From Caldisericia bacterium (GTDB taxonomy: Bacteria; Caldisericota; Caldisericia; JAAYUI01), in assembly GCA_017999835.1 (NCBI GenBank), contig JAGNLA010000006.1, positions 64,001 to 128,000 on the forward strand: DNA of 64,000 nucleotides, given 5' to 3'. A program made the translations under genes and the position numbers. Shown one piece after another: positions 53,956 through 61,782 of this stretch (the first letter of the stretch is position 1; the number at the start of each line of letters is the position of its first letter). Under the pieces are notes generated by a model. That model worked only from the letters and a program-made list of their open reading frames with translations, was not told the origin of the DNA and did not search any database.

Positions 53956-56565
53956 ATGAAAAGATTGGGTATTTTGCTGTGTGTGGTGTTATTGTTTGCT
54001 CAAGTCGGGGTTATATCGCTTCAACCGGTCAGATATTTTAAAGCAGTTGCGCATGCTGGTTGCGGGAATATTCTACTTACCTGGAACGCAGAAAGTGGCG
54101 CTGAGGGGTATGATATTTACAGGCAAGATGATGGGCAATCCAGTTTTGAAAGGATTGTTCAGCTAAACGCAGAAAGAACATATTACAAGGATTCCAAAAA
54201 TATCATAGCTGGAAAATCAAACAAATATTACATCAACGCCCTGGATAATAACTCCAATGTTATTTCCAAATCTCCTGAAATGATGGCTGTTTCTCAATGC
54301 TATGATGAAGATGAGTGCTCGACAAAGCTTAAGTTTCAGGTTGGCAACTACATGTTCTGGACCAATGATAAAATGGATGGCCCAATGAACGCTGCTCCAG
54401 AGCAGACAAATGGTAGGGTTTTCCTGGTCATCAAGTATATCACCTCGAATATTGGCGCAAGCCTGGATTGGCTTGCTTCTGAAAAGAAAGCAACAATTAA
54501 AACTAAAGAGAAAACTATTGAATTGTGGATTGGCAAAAATCAGGCAAGAATTAACGGCAACATGGTTAAAATCGATTCCTCAAACGATAAAGTGGCACCA
54601 TACATAAGCAATGGAAGAACGATGCTTCCAATGAGATTTGTCGGCGACAACCTTGGGGCAACTGAAATCAAATGGGATGCTGACTCAAAAACTGCAACCA
54701 TCGTCATACCTAAAAACTGTTCAGAACCTGATTGCAACACGCTTGTGGTGGAAAGTTACAAAAACAACATAATCACTGGCACAAACAGCGCCGGTTTCAA
54801 GATAATGTTTGATAAATCCATGCTTGCGGATAAGACAATAGAAATTGGAGATCTTGTAACAGTTTGTGGCTCCTTCGAATTACGAGATGACGGGGTGTTT
54901 ATTGTTGCTAGAAAACAGAAAAAACTTGAAAATGCAAATGGCAAGTGGGTTAATGGCACCGTGGTTTCTGTTGATACAAAAAAACTTTCTTTGACTGTCA
55001 AGCTTTGCGATGGTACCGAAAAGACATACACCTATTCGCAGGACTCACAAGCAAGCATTCTGCCAAAGTCATTTCCAATGAGTCTTTTTGTTGTAGACAG
55101 CAAGGTTATTAATTGGAAATACATTGAACGTGAAAAAATCTGTCAGAACGATCAGGTACTGTCGGTCGATCTATCTCTGACCGAAATTAATTGTGATAAA
55201 ATGTGGATAAAAGGCGAGATTATTGGTTCAAAGCCACTTGAGCTGATGACCATAATGATGCCTTCGAACCAATGGTGTGAGCTCAAGAGCGGCGCATGTG
55301 TAAAAGTTGAATACTTCTTTGACGGTTTGGGCAACCCTGTTGGTTCGAAGTATGCCGAAACTGATTGTCCGTGCGATTTCGAAATTGTCACAACCTCAAA
55401 TGAGATCAGGACAACGACAGGTTCAAACTTCAAGATGGAGTTCAAGGTTAAAAACACCGGCAAATATGATGGAAAGTTTGAACCATACATTGAAGCGGAA
55501 AACTTCCCTGGAAAATATTCCATCAGCCCGACCGATGACACGATACCTCCAGGGAAAGATAGCTTTTTCAAGATTGAGGGATCGATCAACGACGATTTTG
55601 AAGGTTCCACAGATTTCAAGATAAAGGTGAAATGCAGAAATGTTACAAATGAAAAACTCATAACCGTTATAGCAAATTCACCAATTTTCCAGGTTAGTAC
55701 AGCTTCCGGTGTATCAGAAGTTCCAACTGATGAGAACGTCAGTCTCAGTTTCGATGTGACCAATTATGGTGATGGCTTAATAACAGTGGTAGCAATGATT
55801 GAAAAAACCGATTTCCCCGGGAAACTGACCATTGAACCTATATCAAAGGAAATTCCCAACAAAAATTCTCGATCATTTACGATTACCGGTGTTTGGAACC
55901 CAAAAGTCAAACCCGGGACAACCTACTCAATCACCTATTCTGCAGTTTGTGGCAAGGTATCCAAATCGGAAAGCACAAAAGTGACTGCCGGTGTGCCTGG
56001 CCCAATCATTATTCTTGTGGATGGCAAGGGCGACGCAAAAGGGTTGACTGTCGTAGATGGTTCAATCAATTGGAAACATTACACAAAATCAAGAGTAGAA
56101 ATTGATTGGGGTGATGGTAAAAAAGAAGATGTAAAGGACATCCCGTACTTCCACACATACAAGAGTAAAGGTGAGTTCAAGGTAAAGGTCACAGCTTACA
56201 CAAAGGAAGGAGTCAACAGCTCGGCTAACTGCCTGTGCGTCTGGGAAGGTCCAAGACCGATTGTCAATAGAGCTGGTGGAAAGTGGAATGATCCAGTTTA
56301 CACCATCGAAGGAAGCATTGACTGGAACACGCTCAAGCCAGGCAAGATTAAAGTTGACTGGGATGATGGCACAATCGAGAACAAGAGCGGTTTCCCAATG
56401 TCTCATTCATTCAAGGACATTGGTTTCTATTTGATAAAAGTTACGGCAACAGCATCAACAGGTGAAGAAGGGGAAGGTTTCTGGCCTTTGATCCTTATCC
56501 CTGGCCTGTGCAACCCCAGCCGTATCAACAATGTCGGAAGACCGGAGTGTGTTCTCTATCGCTGA
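53956..56565 (+). CDS. Secreted FN3 / stalk-domain / PKD-like protein
   Basis: An 869-residue exported protein starting behind AAGGAG. In order: signal peptide; FN3-like domain (about 35-110, LTWNAESGAEGYDIYRQ); stalk domain (about 140-255) with SNGRTMLPMRFVGDNLGA; two OB-like beta-barrel domains (about 260-470, with WVNGTVVSVDTKKLSL and MWIKGEIIGS); two NEW3/CARDB-like beta-sandwiches (about 475-680); and two PKD-like domains (VEIDWGDGKKED and IKVDWDDGT). It looks like a surface or wall-spanning structural protein. The end overlaps the convergent propeller gene by 10 bp. Confidence 0.82.
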   Translation: MKRLGILLCVVLLFAQVGVISLQPVRYFKAVAHAGCGNILLTWNAESGAEGYDIYRQDDGQSSFERIVQLNAERTYYKDSKNIIAGKSNKYYINALDNNSNVISKSPEMMAVSQCYDEDECSTKLKFQVGNYMFWTNDKMDGPMNAAPEQTNGRVFLVIKYITSNIGASLDWLASEKKATIKTKEKTIELWIGKNQARINGNMVKIDSSNDKVAPYISNGRTMLPMRFVGDNLGATEIKWDADSKTATIVIPKNCSEPDCNTLVVESYKNNIITGTNSAGFKIMFDKSMLADKTIEIGDLVTVCGSFELRDDGVFIVARKQKKLENANGKWVNGTVVSVDTKKLSLTVKLCDGTEKTYTYSQDSQASILPKSFPMSLFVVDSKVINWKYIEREKICQNDQVLSVDLSLTEINCDKMWIKGEIIGSKPLELMTIMMPSNQWCELKSGACVKVEYFFDGLGNPVGSKYAETDCPCDFEIVTTSNEIRTTTGSNFKMEFKVKNTGKYDGKFEPYIEAENFPGKYSISPTDDTIPPGKDSFFKIEGSINDDFEGSTDFKIKVKCRNVTNEKLITVIANSPIFQVSTASGVSEVPTDENVSLSFDVTNYGDGLITVVAMIEKTDFPGKLTIEPISKEIPNKNSRSFTITGVWNPKVKPGTTYSITYSAVCGKVSKSESTKVTAGVPGPIIILVDGKGDAKGLTVVDGSINWKHYTKSRVEIDWGDGKKEDVKDIPYFHTYKSKGEFKVKVTAYTKEGVNSSANCLCVWEGPRPIVNRAGGKWNDPVYTIEGSIDWNTLKPGKIKVDWDDGTIENKSGFPMSHSFKDIGFYLIKVTATASTGEEGEGFWPLILIPGLCNPSRINNVGRPECVLYR

Positions 56566-57674
56566 GTGGAAATGAAGACCCAAAGGCCGTTGCCTTTGGT
56601 TGATTTGAAAGAATTGTCGGGGACGACCAGATAGTCGTTCCCGACAGCTATCTCAATGGCAATCTGATGTGATACCTGAACCGTTGAGATCTGTTTCCCG
56701 CTATCCGTGTTTAAAATGTATACCTTGCCATCTTTGCATGGGATGACGAGGCAGTTTTGAGCCTTTGCCAATTGAGCCCAAACCAATGCAGGTGTGCCAC
56801 CTGGGTTTGATTTCCAGATTTGTTCGCCGTTCCAGGCATTGCAACAATATATCCCATCGGTTGACGGAAAGTATATTTTTCCATTGTCGAATGTTACGGG
56901 TGTTACCGATACCGTGTCTTTGACCCATATCTCGGAACCAGAAAAAACTGAAAAAGCCTTTAGTTTATTCCCCAGTGTCGAGATGAATACCAGTCCCGAA
57001 CCAATAACTGGTGTTCCTGTGAAGATTTCTCTGGCATTTGTCGATAACTCCCACACTTTTTTCCCGGTAAATAAATTCAAACATGAAAGCTTGCTCTGAT
57101 GGTTGATTATAACGTATGAGCCATAGATTGACACGGGCTGGGGGGTGTCTTCTGTCTGGAAGTGCCATTTTCTAAGATTGGATTTGACATTCATGCACAC
57201 AACCTGGTTTTTCCCGCCAAAGACGGCAAAATTGCCAGAAATTGCTACATCGGTTGCCCCGTCAGCATTGATTTTGTTGTCCATAAGGATTTTGCCTTTG
57301 TATGCATCAATTTTTACCAGATTGCCTTCAGCTGTCTGGATAAAAATGATTTTTCCGGATATTGCAGGGACACCGATTGGTTTTGATTTGAGGGTGGTTG
57401 TCCAGAGATACTGCCTGTTTTTTGTGTATGAACCTATTTCGTTGTTCTGGAGATTAACAATTATCTGGTCACCCCAAGTGGCCACACCTTCAATAACGCC
57501 ATCAAGGATCACTGGGCTTGAGCCGTTGAGAGTTGGTCCAAGAGTCCATTGGCACGACCCGGTATGGGAAGAGTTGCAGCCTCTCTGAGTCCAGTTCATG
57601 TCTTCAAGCTTGACGCCTGCGTTGACTGGAGCGATGAAAGAAATAACGACCAAGAGCAATGTCAATTTGTGCAT
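56556..57674 (-). CDS. Exported PQQ-type beta-propeller protein
   Basis: A 372-residue protein with signal peptide (LTLLLVVISFIAPVNA), then a complete PQQ-like propeller with blades ending KIDAYKGKILMD, CLNLFTGKKVWELS, AFSVFSGSEIWVKD, CCNAWNGEQIWKSN and ILNTDSGKQISTV. There is no C-terminal extra domain. The start lies 6 nt after a TAAAAT -10 in the 37-bp gap behind the histidine kinase gene, implying its own leaderless transcript. Confidence 0.85.
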   Translation of the reverse strand: MHKLTLLLVVISFIAPVNAGVKLEDMNWTQRGCNSSHTGSCQWTLGPTLNGSSPVILDGVIEGVATWGDQIIVNLQNNEIGSYTKNRQYLWTTTLKSKPIGVPAISGKIIFIQTAEGNLVKIDAYKGKILMDNKINADGATDVAISGNFAVFGGKNQVVCMNVKSNLRKWHFQTEDTPQPVSIYGSYVIINHQSKLSCLNLFTGKKVWELSTNAREIFTGTPVIGSGLVFISTLGNKLKAFSVFSGSEIWVKDTVSVTPVTFDNGKIYFPSTDGIYCCNAWNGEQIWKSNPGGTPALVWAQLAKAQNCLVIPCKDGKVYILNTDSGKQISTVQVSHQIAIEIAVGNDYLVVPDNSFKSTKGNGLWVFISTQR

Positions 57675-57680
57675 ATGGAC

Positions 57681-57709
57681 ATTTTAGGTGTGAGAGGGTT
57701 GGTTAACAA
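57681..57709 (-). promoter_or_regulatory. Promoter of a probable leaderless mRNA in a 37-bp gap
   Basis: On the minus strand TTGTTA (57709-57704), 17 nt, TAAAAT (57686-57681), 6 nt to ATG 57674. It exactly fills the space between the kinase stop (57712) and this gene. Confidence 0.6.
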
Positions 57710-57711
57710 GA

Positions 57712-60663
57712 TCACTGGCAAAGCGGGAAAGAGAGTATGAAGTCGGTTCCTTCGCTCAGGCGGCTCTCTACCTCGATAGTGCCGTTGTGCGCCTGAACGT
57801 GCATTTTCACGTTTGCAAGGCCTAATCCGAGACCATCATTCTCATACCCTGGCGGGTTGATCTGGTAGAATGGCTTGAAAATATATGGAATATTCTTTTT
57901 TTCAATGCCTATGCCCTTGTCGCTGATTTTTATGATGAGCCTGCCGTTTTCGGATTTTGCTGATAGAAACAGGGCTATTCGGTTTGGAGGGCTGTATTTG
58001 ACCGCATTTGAGGCAAGATTTTCTATGATTTCCGAAAATCTGTTTGTATCAACAGAAATTCTTTTTTCTTTAAGCTCAGGATGAACGAAGAAACCGAAGG
58101 AAGTTTTGTTTGTTCCGTGTTTTTGCTTTGCAATCTTTGGGACAAGCATCCAAAGTTTTGTATAGATGTTGTTTAGCAGTTTCCAGGTGTTGATGGTTTC
58201 AAAATTGTAGTCAATAACCGTTTTGTCCAGGTCGAAAAACTCGTTGAGTCTCTTTTTCTCGCTCTCAGCAGCATCGTAGATAATGGATGCCATGTCGTGA
58301 AGATTTTTATTGTTTACTGTTGAACTCATCAGAAGCTCTGAATATCCAAGCACGAGTGTCAGAGGATTGCGTAACTCATGGGCAACAGACTTGAGGAAGT
58401 TTTTCTTGGCTTTCTCATGATTTTTTCGCTCAGAAATGTCTCTTGCCATGCCAATGATGTTTGAACCATCGATGGTGAGCTTCACTTCCATGTCGCATTC
58501 CAGACCACATTTGTTTTTGAAATGAGTCTCAAAGGATTTTTGACCGTCTTCTTCAAAGGATGTTTGGATGTCAAAAGAGAATAACGATGTAATGTTTTTG
58601 CCGAAAAGTTCCTCGGGTTCAAATCCATAGGTCCGAATGGCTGGTGAAACATAGATAATTTTTTCATCATCAAGCTGGAAGATGATGTCAGAAATCGTTT
58701 CCGAAATCTTTGTCAGCCTGTTTTCCAGCTGTTCCAGTTTTCTTTTTGCTATGATCTCTTCTGTGATGTTGTGGGCAATGCCTATGGTTCCAATCATTTT
58801 GCCCTGGTTGTCAAAGAATGGGAAGACCTGTATTTCATACTCGGTTGACTGATCCCATTTGGCCAACAGCATGGATCTTGTGAATTTTACCGGTTTCCCT
58901 GTGTCGATGACCTGCTGCCTGTATTTTTCAACAATCTCAATATCTTTGAATTCTGGAGTGAGTTCGGACAGTGTGTGACCGATATAGTTATCAAATTTCA
59001 TTCCTGCCTGTTCTTCTTTTGGCCATCTGAAGTATATGAATCTGCCCTGCAGGTCTTTGATATATATCACATCATGGACTGTTGAAACGATTGTCTCTAC
59101 CATGGTGCTGCTTTGTAGAGCCTTTTCCTTGGCGACAACCAGATCTGTTACATCGCTGAATGAAACGATAAACGAATCCTGACCATCAAGCTTGTCTCTT
59201 GTGATCCAGTATTTGACTACCTTTTCTTTCCCGTCTTTTGTGATAATCTTTACAGTTTCAAGAGGGGTGATGTCTTCTTGTGTTTGTCTCTTTTGGTAGT
59301 TATCGATGGCTTCCTGTCTAGAATCCGGGTGAAAGAAATCAAAAAATGGACGTTTGAGAAGCTCTTCTGAGCCATATCCAGTTATCTCGGTACACGCACG
59401 GTTGAAATAGACAACGTTTTCACCCTGAAGTGCAAGGATTCCGTTCTGGACAGTCTCGGCGAGAGTTTCGTATCTTTGCAGTGATTCTCTGAGCTTGTTC
59501 AGGTTGTCAAATATTGCAGAAAGCGAGGCACCAAAAGACTCGCAAAGTTTTATCTCCCATTCTTTCCAATCCCTGTCCTGTTTGCAGCTTGCCAACGAAA
59601 GTGCTCCCCAAAGCGATCTTTGGGCCTTGACCGGTATCAAGAGAATGGTTTTTACGTTGGTGACAGTTTGCCCGTTAGAAACATGAAGGTTTTTGTTGTT
59701 GACATGTTTGAGGAGGTATCTATTGTTTTCAATCGAATTCCTGATCTCCTCAAATAATGTTTTGGGAATTTTGTATGGAAGTTTGAGTTTATACTGCTGG
59801 TCAGATGCCCACATGCTTATAGTGTTGTAGCTGCCGTCCATGTTGGGTAGGCTGACTAAGCTCACCCTGTCCAGTCCAAGTTGAGTGCCTAATCTTCCAA
59901 GCTGCTCAGACAGCAAATCTTTGTTATATCGACCTGTGGCAAGTTTGAAGGTGATGTCAGAAACAAGTTTTATTGTTTCAAGCTTTTCGTGCTCTTCGAG
60001 CTCGTTTTCATATTCCGTTGTGCAGTCCATGGCAAGACAGTGAATTGCTTGTGTGCCATGCCAGTCAGCTTTTTTGTATCTTAATCTGAGAGCTCTTTTC
60101 TGGCCAGATTTTGTTGTGATTTTTCGAGTGATTTCAACAATATTTTCACCCGGCTGAGTCCAAAGACTACCCCAGTCCTGTTCGTTGAAAACCTGGAGAA
60201 ATGTTGAAATTTCCATACCGACCAACTCGTCGTTGTCGTACCCTGTCAACTGCGAAATGATATTGTTGGCAAAGATTATTTTTGCTTCTTTGTCGATTGC
60301 GCAGAACCCACAACTCATGCTTGCAAGATCTGGCTCAAGGTTTTTGTTGTGGTATGTGGTGAAAAGCGTGAATTTTTTCCCATCCAAAACAAGCGGTGTC
60401 GGAGTCCAATCCAGGTCAATTGCATTTCCGTCGGAGGAGGTCCATTCTGTGTGAAGCAACCCGGATTTATTATCAACCACATAGCTTGAGGAGAATGGAA
60501 GGCTTTCCATGCTTACGCCTATAATCTCTGACTCTTGGCAACCCGAAAGGCATAGAGTTTTTTTATTGATATGGGCAATCAAACCAGACTGGTCTACGAG
60601 TATTGAGAGACCAGGCATGGCATCAATAATTGATGAATAATCGTGAAAATTACCAGCATTCAT
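57712..60663 (-). CDS. Cytoplasmic multi-PAS/GAF sensor histidine kinase
   Basis: A 983-residue kinase with no transmembrane helices. In order: PAS (about 10-110), PAS (about 110-225), GAF-like (about 235-395), three more PAS (about 400-515, 525-645, 650-745), HisKA with VAHELRNPLT (His near 762), and HATPase with the N box NLASNAVKY, DKGIGIEKKNI and GLGLGL. The PAS domains with FNRACTEITGYG and ANNIISQLTGYD are typical ligand or redox sensors. No response regulator is adjacent. The start is ATG 60663, after GAGG. An in-frame ATG at 60678 is possible. Confidence 0.88.
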   Translation of the reverse strand: MNAGNFHDYSSIIDAMPGLSILVDQSGLIAHINKKTLCLSGCQESEIIGVSMESLPFSSSYVVDNKSGLLHTEWTSSDGNAIDLDWTPTPLVLDGKKFTLFTTYHNKNLEPDLASMSCGFCAIDKEAKIIFANNIISQLTGYDNDELVGMEISTFLQVFNEQDWGSLWTQPGENIVEITRKITTKSGQKRALRLRYKKADWHGTQAIHCLAMDCTTEYENELEEHEKLETIKLVSDITFKLATGRYNKDLLSEQLGRLGTQLGLDRVSLVSLPNMDGSYNTISMWASDQQYKLKLPYKIPKTLFEEIRNSIENNRYLLKHVNNKNLHVSNGQTVTNVKTILLIPVKAQRSLWGALSLASCKQDRDWKEWEIKLCESFGASLSAIFDNLNKLRESLQRYETLAETVQNGILALQGENVVYFNRACTEITGYGSEELLKRPFFDFFHPDSRQEAIDNYQKRQTQEDITPLETVKIITKDGKEKVVKYWITRDKLDGQDSFIVSFSDVTDLVVAKEKALQSSTMVETIVSTVHDVIYIKDLQGRFIYFRWPKEEQAGMKFDNYIGHTLSELTPEFKDIEIVEKYRQQVIDTGKPVKFTRSMLLAKWDQSTEYEIQVFPFFDNQGKMIGTIGIAHNITEEIIAKRKLEQLENRLTKISETISDIIFQLDDEKIIYVSPAIRTYGFEPEELFGKNITSLFSFDIQTSFEEDGQKSFETHFKNKCGLECDMEVKLTIDGSNIIGMARDISERKNHEKAKKNFLKSVAHELRNPLTLVLGYSELLMSSTVNNKNLHDMASIIYDAAESEKKRLNEFFDLDKTVIDYNFETINTWKLLNNIYTKLWMLVPKIAKQKHGTNKTSFGFFVHPELKEKRISVDTNRFSEIIENLASNAVKYSPPNRIALFLSAKSENGRLIIKISDKGIGIEKKNIPYIFKPFYQINPPGYENDGLGLGLANVKMHVQAHNGTIEVESRLSEGTDFILSFPLCQ

Positions 60664-60685
60664 GGTTGTTTGCCTCATGCGTCAG

Positions 60686-60717
60686 GTTTGTGAATCATAC
60701 ATTCATGATACACAAAC
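60686..60717 (-). promoter_or_regulatory. 32-bp imperfect palindrome over the kinase promoter
   Basis: GTTTGTGAATCAT (60686-60698) and ATGATACACAAAC (60705-60717) pair at 12 of 13 positions around a 6-nt centre. A minus-strand -10, TATGAT (60699-60694), lies within the palindrome. It looks like an operator for a dimeric regulator, able to control the kinase gene. Confidence 0.6.
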
Positions 60718-60752
60718 AATATACAAAAAGTTTACTTTTGAGTCTAATCCAG

Positions 60753-60779
60753 AAAGTGCCCATAAAATGGGCACTTTTC
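60753..60779 (+). terminator. Orphan terminator-like hairpin
   Basis: An 11-bp perfect stem AAAGTGCCCAT/ATGGGCACTTT (60753-60763, 60767-60777) with a 3-nt loop and a short T tail on the plus strand. No annotated gene ends here, so it may terminate an unseen small RNA. Confidence 0.55.
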
Positions 60780-61080
60780 TAAAATAGGTTAAAATTAGAT
60801 TAATTGATCAACAATATTTGATATGAATTGATCATTTCGATTTTACTCTGAATATATGGGTTGAGTTTTGAATCAAGCATGTACTTAACTTTCATCAACA
60901 TTGTGTGAATTTCGAGTATTGCCAATAAAGCCAATCCACCTGACAATTACTGTATTCAAGGGAATATTGCCAAATTAAGTCTTTAATGATTATTGCACAT
61001 TTTTATCAAGATTATGCCAATATTATATTATTATTGATAAAATATGAATGACAATTATCTATTTCGGTTTTGATTCGTGC
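60780..61080. other. AT-rich intergenic region, no gene recognised
   Basis: Roughly 300 bp of AT-rich sequence between the orphan hairpin and the promoter of the 61116 gene. It contains short inverted motifs such as AATTGATCAA and repeated TTGATCA-like words (TTGATCAACAA, ATTGATCATT). No coding sequence longer than a few codons is convincing. Confidence 0.4.
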
Positions 61081-61109
61081 TTTAGTATTTTTGAGTAAAG
61101 AAGTATAAT
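61081..61109 (+). promoter_or_regulatory. Promoter of a probable leaderless mRNA
   Basis: A perfect TATAAT (61104-61109) lies 6 nt before ATG 61116. The -35 position reads TTTAGT (61081-61086, 17-nt spacer). No Shine-Dalgarno. Confidence 0.5.
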
Positions 61110-61115
61110 AAAGCA

Positions 61116-61721
61116 ATGACTGATAATAATATTGAAAACGAAAACGTAGTGGAGATGATTTTCAACCTGGAAGCGAGGCGGAAAAGGTCTTTTGCTGCAG
61201 TCATTCTTCCATGCGCAGTCCTTGCTTTACTGGCAATGTTTGTTGCGATTCCTCTGTTTGAAAAAGCAGGATATGGCACAATGCCAGTTTATCTACTCGT
61301 ATTCATCGTTCCCTTTGCTGCATTGCTTATATTTGGAGCGGTGCAGGGCAGACTCTTTTATCACAGGAAGGTGACGTTTCAAAAAACTGACAATGGGTTT
61401 GATATTACAGTCGGGAAGAGACTGTTCAGAAAGTTTGACAAAAGCTGCACTCTAACGGTTGGCAATGGGGTTGAAGTTGTCAACAGCTACACCAAGAAAA
61501 TGGCAAAAAGACTCGTGATTGCCTGCAACAATCGTGAGACTTACATCTCCGAGATTATCGATTCGCCTACCAAAATTGGTTTAAGAAACGTGGTCATCTC
61601 AGATCTTGTTGCAACTGAACCTGGTACAATTGATAGGCTGGAAATTGTTCTAAACAAGTATTTGAAATCAAGCCACAACACGGGCGAATCATCTTCAATA
61701 TTTGAAAATCCTATTCCTTGA
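61116..61721 (+). CDS. Two-helix membrane protein, PH-like family paralogue
   Basis: A 201-residue protein. A charged N-terminus (NIENENVVEMIFNLEARRKR) precedes two helices (about 28-50 and 57-78), then a beta-rich domain (YHRKVTFQKTDNGFDITVGKR) and a terminal helix after TEPGTIDRLEIVLNKYL. The PGT-helix ending and layout match the 36958-39661 cluster over 20 kb away, so this is a dispersed member of the same family. Function unknown. Confidence 0.6.
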   Translation: MTDNNIENENVVEMIFNLEARRKRSFAAVILPCAVLALLAMFVAIPLFEKAGYGTMPVYLLVFIVPFAALLIFGAVQGRLFYHRKVTFQKTDNGFDITVGKRLFRKFDKSCTLTVGNGVEVVNSYTKKMAKRLVIACNNRETYISEIIDSPTKIGLRNVVISDLVATEPGTIDRLEIVLNKYLKSSHNTGESSSIFENPIP

Positions 61722-61782
61722 CCCATATTTTATTGAGCTTAACTTACCAGACTCTTAAACTGTCCTGCTTAGGTGGTGAAAC

